A DNA stretch of 20,205 nt from Flavobacteriales bacterium (lineage in GTDB: Bacteria; Bacteroidota; Bacteroidia; Flavobacteriales_F; PHOS-HE28): contig JALOLX010000008.1 in the NCBI GenBank assembly GCA_025455765.1, forward strand, positions 1 to 20,205, read 5' to 3'. This document shows positions 15,868-20,205 of this stretch, in pieces. The translations under genes were made by a program, and so were the position numbers. The notes below the pieces were generated by a model. It saw nothing but the letters and a program-made list of their open reading frames with translations, made no database searches and was not told where the DNA came from. Position 1 is the first letter of the stretch, and the number at the start of each line of letters is the position of its first letter.

Positions 15868-16414
15868 GCTTCTTCCGCTGCTGCTCCTGCTCGGAGGCTG
15901 TGGGTCCGATCCGGTGCCCAAACCGCGCGGCTACCTGCGCATCGACCTTCCCGAACCCGCCTACACCGCTTGGACGGACAGTGCGGTGATGTCCTTGGAA
16001 GTGCCGGCTGCTGCGCGCATCGCTTCCCGCGGTGCGCGGGGCGCAGCGCAGTGGTACGACATCCGCTATCCGGCGTTACGCGGCACCGTACACCTCACCT
16101 GGTCGCCTGTGGGCGATGATCTGCCGCAGCTCATCGAGGACGCCCATGCCTTCAAGAACACGCACCAGAGCAAGGCAGGCGGCATCCGTTCGGCACGCAT
16201 GATCAGGGCTGAGGACCGCGTGTTCGGCACCTTGTTCAACGTGGAGGGCGATGTGGCGAGTCCTTTCGTCTTCTACCTCACCGACAGCACGGACAACTTC
16301 CTTTATGGAGCCCTGTACTTCGATGCTCCGCCGAACGCCGACTCATTGGCGCCGGTGACCGAGCGGGTGCGTGCCGACATGCAGCACCTGGCGGCTACGC
16401 TCCAGTGGCGCTGA
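15851..16414 (+). CDS. gldD: Gliding motility lipoprotein GldD
   Basis: 187 residues with a lipoprotein signal MNGPAKLLPLLLLLGGC (Cys17). Characteristic GldD features follow: PKPRGYLRIDLPEPAYTAW, YDIRYPALRGTVHLTW, EDAHAFKNTHQSKA and FYLTDSTDNFLYGALYFDAPPNADS. GldD is required for gliding in Flavobacterium and is linked to type IX secretion. It starts inside gldE (17-base overlap), so translation is probably coupled. At its 3' end it overlaps the convergent ctaA gene by 20 bases (16395-16414). Presence of gldD does not by itself show that this organism glides. Confidence 0.95.
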   Translation: MNGPAKLLPLLLLLGGCGSDPVPKPRGYLRIDLPEPAYTAWTDSAVMSLEVPAAARIASRGARGAAQWYDIRYPALRGTVHLTWSPVGDDLPQLIEDAHAFKNTHQSKAGGIRSARMIRAEDRVFGTLFNVEGDVASPFVFYLTDSTDNFLYGALYFDAPPNADSLAPVTERVRADMQHLAATLQWR

Positions 16415-17435
16415 GCGATCGTCCTGTGCGCTGAACAGCGGCCAGCACAGCGGCCAGCAGCAGCAACGCGCCGAACTGATGGGCCACTCCTAATACAATG
16501 TTGACCTGGGTAAGGATGGTGAACACACCCAGCAGGAACTGAAGCACCACCAACCCGATCAAGAGCTGCCAGACACCCGCTAGAGCTGCGGCGGAGCGGT
16601 ACACCCAGGCAAATGCCACCACGCCGACGGCCACCACCCAGGCCAGGTTGCGGTGAACGAACTGCACCCCATCACGGTGGTGCGATAGGTCGAACCACCA
16701 GTTGCCGAAAGCCGTCACGTTCTCCGGCATGAAGCTCCCGTTCATCAAGGGCCAGGTGTTGTAGATGCGGCCTGCGTCCAGTCCGGCCGTGAACGCACCC
16801 CACACGATCTGTAGCAGCACCAGCGCGAGCAACCAACGCGCATGCCGGGCCATGGCTGTCCCATCCCCCGAGAACGCTCGGCGACCCAGGCGAATGTCCA
16901 GCACGGTCCAGAGCACCAGGGAGAACACCGTGAAGGCGGCGGTGAGGTGGATCGCCAGGCGGTAGTGCGACACATCGGGGTTGTCCTGCAGGCCGCTGGC
17001 CACCATGAACCAGCCGAGCGCGCCTACCGTGCCTCCACCGATGAGGATGGCGATGGTACGGGTACGCAACCAGCCACGCAGCAGCCCACGGCGCAGGAAC
17101 AGCGCGAAGGGGACGATGAACACCAGCCCCATCAGGCGCCCCCAGTTGCGGTGCAGGTACTCCCAGAAGAAGATCCCCTTGAAGCCGGCCATGTCCATGT
17201 GCTGGTTCTTCAGGGTGTACTCCGGTATCTGCTTGTACTTGTCGAAGGCTTCCTGCCACTGCTGCTCGTTCAGGGGAGGTAGGGCGCCCATGATAGGCTT
17301 CCATTCGGTGATGCTGAGGCCACTGCCGGTAAGCCGGGTGATGCCGCCAATGATCACCATGCAGGCGATCAGGACCAGGCCGGTGGTCAGCCAACGGACC
17401 ACGGGGCGAAGGTCGAGGGGAATGCTTCGGTCCAT
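16395..17435 (-). CDS. ctaA: Heme A synthase (COX15/CtaA)
   Basis: Oxidises heme O to heme A for aa3-type cytochrome oxidase; integral inner-membrane protein. 346 residues from ATG 17435 (MDRSIPLDLRPVVRWLTTG). The open frame reaches 64 codons further upstream but without homology and across a promoter box. About eight transmembrane helices in two four-helix halves. Candidate heme-ligand histidines lie in FWEYLHRNWGRLMG, YRLAIHLTAAF, FVHRNLAW and VLGVAHQFGALL. IGGITRLTGSGLSITEWKPI and GRIYNTWPLMNGSFMPEN are strongly conserved family stretches. The gene is convergent with gldD and overlaps it by 20 bases, with no room for a terminator between them. It implies an aerobic, heme A-dependent respiratory chain. 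Confidence 0.95.
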   Translation of the reverse strand: MDRSIPLDLRPVVRWLTTGLVLIACMVIIGGITRLTGSGLSITEWKPIMGALPPLNEQQWQEAFDKYKQIPEYTLKNQHMDMAGFKGIFFWEYLHRNWGRLMGLVFIVPFALFLRRGLLRGWLRTRTIAILIGGGTVGALGWFMVASGLQDNPDVSHYRLAIHLTAAFTVFSLVLWTVLDIRLGRRAFSGDGTAMARHARWLLALVLLQIVWGAFTAGLDAGRIYNTWPLMNGSFMPENVTAFGNWWFDLSHHRDGVQFVHRNLAWVVAVGVVAFAWVYRSAAALAGVWQLLIGLVVLQFLLGVFTILTQVNIVLGVAHQFGALLLLAAVLAAVQRTGRSLSATGA

Positions 17436-17444
17436 GAAGGGATG

Positions 17445-17452
17445 CAAAAGTA
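17445..17452 (-). promoter_or_regulatory. Bacteroidota-type -7 element for ctaA, leaderless configuration
   Basis: The minus strand reads TACTTTTG, an exact TAnnTTTG match, 9 bases before the ctaA ATG. That would give an mRNA with almost no 5' leader. Confidence 0.6.
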
Positions 17453-17492
17453 CCAACAGCGCAACCGCCTCAGGGTTCACGGCCATAACGAA

Positions 17493-17516
17493 GAACGGGG
17501 CCCGTGAGCCCCGTTC
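17493..17516 (-). terminator. Hairpin terminator after the HMA lipoprotein gene
   Basis: A perfect 9-base stem (GAACGGGGC at 17493-17501 and its complement at 17508-17516) with a 6-base loop, 22 bases past the stop of the HMA gene on the minus strand and before the ctaA promoter. A weak T-rich tail follows on the minus strand. Confidence 0.7.
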
Positions 17517-17538
17517 AATAGGTTCAATGCGTGTCCGA

Positions 17539-18078
17539 TCAGCTGCGGAGGATCTGCGAGAGCAGGGCCACCAGGCTCGGCAATACGGCGGGGCGGGGGA
17601 TGTACGCCTCCACGGAAGCGGCATCACCGGCGGCGGCAGGAGCGGTCCCTTCAGCGCCAGCGGCCATCACCTGGCGGGTGATGTGGACGGCCTTCACTTG
17701 GTACTGACCATCGTGCAACGCCTGGATCGCTTCGATCATCTGGGCATCGGTCACCTGGGCAGGATCATAGGTCACGATCGCATGGTCGCGCTCATCCCCC
17801 TCCACGAATGCGATCTCGGTGCCGCTGATGCCGGGCAACTTGGCCAGGGCCTTCTTGATGGAGCCACCGCACATCATCTCGCAGCTCATGCCATCGATGG
17901 CGAGGTCGGCCGTGGTGACGGGCGTTCCGGCGTTGATCACCTGGTCGGTCACCACGCGCTCGATACCGGCAGCAGCGGCCTGGGCAGCAGCGTCGGCAAC
18001 AGCATCAGTGGTGGCGGTACCGCTGCAGGCGCTGGCGAGCAGGGCAATGGACAACGAAAGGGGCAGGAGGTGTTTCAT
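17539..18078 (-). CDS. HMA-domain (heavy-metal-associated) lipoprotein
   Basis: 179 residues starting at 18078. The frame is open to 18252, but MKHLLPLSLSIALLASAC is a clear lipoprotein signal (Cys18). After an Ala-rich linker comes a single ferredoxin-like HMA domain (about 55-125) with IDGMSCEMMCGGSIKKAL. The metal site is Cys66-x3-Cys70 rather than the common GMTCxxC. The remainder (DHAIVTYDPAQVTDAQMIEAIQALHDGQYQVKAV) fits the HMA fold. It probably binds copper or a similar soft metal in the periplasm or at the outer membrane; the partner is unknown. The tail after the domain is Ala-rich and hydrophobic. It is monocistronic, with a promoter box at 18134 and a terminator at 17493. Confidence 0.85.
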   Translation of the reverse strand: MKHLLPLSLSIALLASACSGTATTDAVADAAAQAAAAGIERVVTDQVINAGTPVTTADLAIDGMSCEMMCGGSIKKALAKLPGISGTEIAFVEGDERDHAIVTYDPAQVTDAQMIEAIQALHDGQYQVKAVHITRQVMAAGAEGTAPAAAGDAASVEAYIPRPAVLPSLVALLSQILRS

Positions 18079-18133
18079 CGCACGGTCTGAATTGGATGGA
18101 TGAACGTATGACGCAGCAACGATGTTCAGGTTA

Positions 18134-18141
18134 CAAAAGTA
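18134..18141 (-). promoter_or_regulatory. Bacteroidota-type -7 element for the HMA lipoprotein gene
   Basis: The minus strand reads TACTTTTG, an exact TAnnTTTG match, 55 bases before the HMA start. The 12-base palindrome CGATCCGGATCG (18145-18156) lies directly upstream on this strand, in the space shared with the divergent EamA gene. Confidence 0.55.
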
Positions 18142-18159
18142 CGTCGATCCGGATCGGAA

Positions 18160-18167
18160 TAGCTTCG
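18160..18167 (+). promoter_or_regulatory. Probable -7 element for the EamA gene
   Basis: TAGCTTCG, one base off TAnnTTTG and close to the ssb box, 8 bases before the ATG at 18176. This suggests a leaderless transcript. Confidence 0.4.
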
Positions 18168-18175
18168 CACCCCGG

Positions 18176-19078
18176 ATGTCGCTCAAGCGCCCCTCTTCCC
18201 TGGTCTGGCCGTTGCTCATCGTTCTGGCGTTGATCTGGGGCAGTTCCTTCATCTTGATGAAGCGTGGACTCTACGCGGACGGCATACCCATGCTCACGCC
18301 CTGGCAATTGGCCACCGTTCGGCTGGGTGTGGCCTGGCTGGCCTTGTCGCCCTTCCTGCTTCGGCACTACACTTATCTGCGCAGCCACTTCTGGCCCTTG
18401 TTGGGCGCAGGGTTGCTGGGTAATGGCATCCCCGCCTTCCTCTTCGCCACGGCCCAGAGCAGGATCGACAGCTCGCTCTCGGGCATGCTCAACAGCCTCA
18501 CGCCGCTCATGACCTTGGTGGCCGGCGTGTTGCTCTTCGGTACGCGGGTGCGCGGCATTCACGTGATGGGCATCCTACTGGGTCTGGCAGGTGCCGCAGG
18601 CCTCATCCTGGTGGCGCGCAATGACGGTCCGCTGGAGATCAATGCGTACGCGCTTCTGCCCATCCTCGGTACCGTGTGCTACGGTCTGAGCGGCAACATC
18701 GTCAAGCGCCACCTCTACAGCCTGCCACCGATCGCCACCGCGGCGTTGGCCCTCACGTTCGTAGGTCCGGTATCACTGCTGTTGGCGGCCGGCAGCGGAT
18801 TGAACGACACGCTCACCTCGGTCCCGGGTGCCGGCAAGGCGTTGGGATACGTGGTGCTCCTTGCGGTGATGAGCTCTGCCCTGGCCTTGGTGCTGTGGAA
18901 CATGCTGTTGCAGCACACCTCTGCATTGCGCGCCAGCTCGGTCACTTACCTCATGCCTGTGGTCGCCATTGGATGGGGGCTGTTGGATGGCGAGCTCATC
19001 GGACTGCGCGAACTGGGCATGATCGCCTTGGTGCTGAGCGGCGTCTACATCGTAAGCATCGCTGAGCGTGGCCGGTGA
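18176..19078 (+). CDS. EamA/DMT-family transporter
   Basis: 300 residues from ATG 18176 (MSLKRPSSLVWPLLIVLALIWGSSFILMKRG); the open frame upstream is discarded because it crosses both divergent promoters. It has ten predicted transmembrane helices in two EamA repeats, each with family motifs (WGSSFILMKRGL at about 22-33; the second repeat runs from about 158 to the end). Members of the drug/metabolite transporter superfamily export or import small metabolites such as amino acids; the substrate cannot be told from sequence. It is divergent from the HMA lipoprotein gene and followed after 33 bases by a glycosyltransferase gene that has its own promoter-like box. Confidence 0.9.
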   Translation: MSLKRPSSLVWPLLIVLALIWGSSFILMKRGLYADGIPMLTPWQLATVRLGVAWLALSPFLLRHYTYLRSHFWPLLGAGLLGNGIPAFLFATAQSRIDSSLSGMLNSLTPLMTLVAGVLLFGTRVRGIHVMGILLGLAGAAGLILVARNDGPLEINAYALLPILGTVCYGLSGNIVKRHLYSLPPIATAALALTFVGPVSLLLAAGSGLNDTLTSVPGAGKALGYVVLLAVMSSALALVLWNMLLQHTSALRASSVTYLMPVVAIGWGLLDGELIGLRELGMIALVLSGVYIVSIAERGR

Positions 19079-19099
19079 ACAGGCTTGACTGCTGTGGCG

Positions 19100-19107
19100 C
19101 ATCTTTG
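19100..19107 (+). promoter_or_regulatory. Possible -7 element for the glycosyltransferase
   Basis: CATCTTTG, one base from TAnnTTTG, 4 bases before the ATG at 19112. No matching -33 element was found at the right distance. Confidence 0.35.
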
Positions 19108-19111
19108 CAGC

Positions 19112-19861
19112 ATGTACCAAGGCCAGAAAGTCATCGTGGTGCTGCCCGCCTACCGGGCTGCCCTCACATTGAAGCAGACCTACGAGGAGATCCCCTTCGA
19201 CCTGGTGGACGATGTGGTGCTGGTCGACGACAAGAGCCCGGACAACACCGTGGAAGTGGCACGACAGCTCGGTATCCGGCATGTTGTGGTGCATGACATG
19301 AACAAGGGCTACGGCGGCAACCAGAAGAGCTGCTACGACAAGGCCAAGGAGCTCGGTGCGGATATCGTGGTGATGCTCCACCCGGACTACCAGTACACCC
19401 CGAAGCTGCTGGCCAGCATGATCACCTTGATCGGCAATGGTGTATATCCGGTGGTGTTCGGATCGCGCATCCTGGGCGGCGGCGCACTGAAGGGTGGCAT
19501 GCCCCTGTACAAGTACGTGGCCAACCGCATCCTCACGCTCACGCAGAACCTGTTGATGGGCGAGAAGCTCAGCGAGTACCACACGGGCTATCGGGCCTTC
19601 CACCGCAGTGTGCTCGATGCCTGTCCTTACCACCAGTGTTCGGACGACTTCGTGTTCGACAACCAGATGATCGGGCAGATCTTCTGGAACCGCTTCGAGA
19701 TCGCGGAGATCACCTGCCCCACCAAATACTTCGACGAAGCCAGCAGCATCAACTTCAGCCGCAGCATGACCTATGGCTTCGGTGTGCTGAACGTCAGCTT
19801 CCGTTACTTCCTCGCGCGCACAGGCCTGGTGGGCTGGAAGTTGCTCGGCAAGCCCCGCTGA
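19112..19861 (+). CDS. Family 2 glycosyltransferase (dolichyl-phosphate-mannose-synthase-like)
   Basis: 249 residues starting at MYQGQKVIVVLPAYRAALTL. The GT-A fold has a nucleotide-sugar binding segment VVLVDDKSPDNT (Asp39-Asp40) and a metal-site region MLHPDYQYTP (HPD at 90-92, replacing the usual DxD). It also has GYGGNQKSCYDKA (67-79) and FGSRILGGGALKGGMP. There is no large membrane domain, so it is a cytosolic-face enzyme transferring a sugar from a nucleotide donor, probably to a lipid-phosphate carrier. The next gene, 6 bases later, encodes a GT-C type transferase of the ArnT/PMT kind that uses such lipid-linked sugars, so the two may act in series on lipid or protein glycosylation. 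Confidence 0.9.
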   Translation: MYQGQKVIVVLPAYRAALTLKQTYEEIPFDLVDDVVLVDDKSPDNTVEVARQLGIRHVVVHDMNKGYGGNQKSCYDKAKELGADIVVMLHPDYQYTPKLLASMITLIGNGVYPVVFGSRILGGGALKGGMPLYKYVANRILTLTQNLLMGEKLSEYHTGYRAFHRSVLDACPYHQCSDDFVFDNQMIGQIFWNRFEIAEITCPTKYFDEASSINFSRSMTYGFGVLNVSFRYFLARTGLVGWKLLGKPR

Positions 19862-19867
19862 ACCGCC

Positions 19868-20205
19868 ATGCTTCCTTCGCGCAGCCAACTCCATCTCATC
19901 ATCGTGGCGGTTGCGGCGCTGCTGTTCGTGCCGGGGCTGGGGGCCGTACATCTCTTCGATTGGGACGAGATCAACTTCGCGGAGATCGCGCGGGAGATGC
20001 TGGCCACGGGAGACTGGTCACGCCCCCAGATCGACTATCGGCCCTTCCATGAGAAGCCACCGCTCTTCATTTGGTTCCAAGCCGTAAGCATGAAGCTCTT
20101 CGGCGTGGGCGAGTTCGCGGCGCGCCTGCCCAATGCCCTGTGTGGCATGCTCACGCTCCTCGTGCTCTACCGCATCGGCGACCAGTTGCGCGGACGGGTG
20201 TTCGG
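19868..20205 (+). CDS. GT-C glycosyltransferase (ArnT/PMT, family 39-like), N-terminal part
   Basis: Open at the right edge of the window; 112 codons are visible from ATG 19868. It begins MLPSRSQLHLIIVAVAALLFVPG (first membrane helix). The first periplasmic loop follows with LFDWDEINFAEIAREMLATGDW, where the Asp-Glu pair is the conserved catalytic/metal region of ArnT and PMT enzymes, then HEKPPLFIWFQAVSMKLFGVGEFAARLPN, which is strongly typical of the family. These integral membrane enzymes move a sugar from a polyprenyl-phosphate donor to lipid A or protein on the outer face of the inner membrane. The acceptor here is unknown. It is 6 bases after the family 2 transferase and probably in the same operon. 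Confidence 0.9.
   Translation, partial: MLPSRSQLHLIIVAVAALLFVPGLGAVHLFDWDEINFAEIAREMLATGDWSRPQIDYRPFHEKPPLFIWFQAVSMKLFGVGEFAARLPNALCGMLTLLVLYRIGDQLRGRVF

Noticed and set aside
18773..19951. Minus-strand open frame of 392 codons
   Set aside because: Antisense to the EamA and glycosyltransferase genes, both with clear motifs.
1..20205. tRNA, rRNA, transposase or integrase genes
   Set aside because: None recognised on either strand, although the bracketed insertions made me look for an integrase.

Overview
The window looks like a chromosomal segment of a GC-rich member of the Bacteroidota, most likely a Flavobacteriales-type lineage. The evidence is the marker order mutY-ssb-gldE-gldD, the HU/TPR/basic-peptide/rng cluster beside it, the CxxxC type of HMA lipoprotein, and several upstream boxes resembling the Bacteroidota -7 element TAnnTTTG. 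The lineage name is inference; no rRNA or tRNA gene was seen.

Layout. (1) 1-4795, plus strand: a tripartite RND efflux operon with the adaptor's C-terminus, the inner-membrane pump and a TolC/NodT-type outer-membrane lipoprotein. Both pump and channel are split by a frame change at a point where conserved family sequence is missing (about 45 residues in the pump, perhaps 15-30 in the channel). (2) 4796-6175: a strong hairpin, a displaced copy of the 3' end of fumC, then a lipoprotein gene with an HExxH metallopeptidase motif. (3) 6196-9380, minus strand: fumC, a 21-unit heptamer array, prfB without the programmed frameshift, and recX. (4) 9381-10257: an AT-rich gene for an exported protein of unknown function and a decayed copy of the recX 5' end. 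(5) 10258-12815, minus strand: HU-like protein, TPR protein, a 31-residue basic peptide of AURKAIP1/COX24 type, and rng. (6) 12886-16414, plus strand: mutY, ssb, gldE, gldD. (7) 16395-18078, minus strand: CtaA/COX15 heme A synthase and an HMA-domain lipoprotein. (8) 18176-20205, plus strand: an EamA transporter, a family 2 glycosyltransferase, and the start of an ArnT/PMT-like GT-C glycosyltransferase.

Most of the window is housekeeping: translation termination, recombination control, base-excision repair, RNA processing, TCA cycle, heme A synthesis and gliding/secretion-associated membrane proteins. The unusual part is 4800-10260. There, two lower-GC genes for exported proteins each sit between an intact core gene (fumC, recX) and a displaced same-orientation fragment of that same core gene. 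This looks like two independent insertions, each anchored in a core gene and leaving a partial duplicate behind. It is the best candidate here for an undescribed pattern, although no integrase or transposase is visible.
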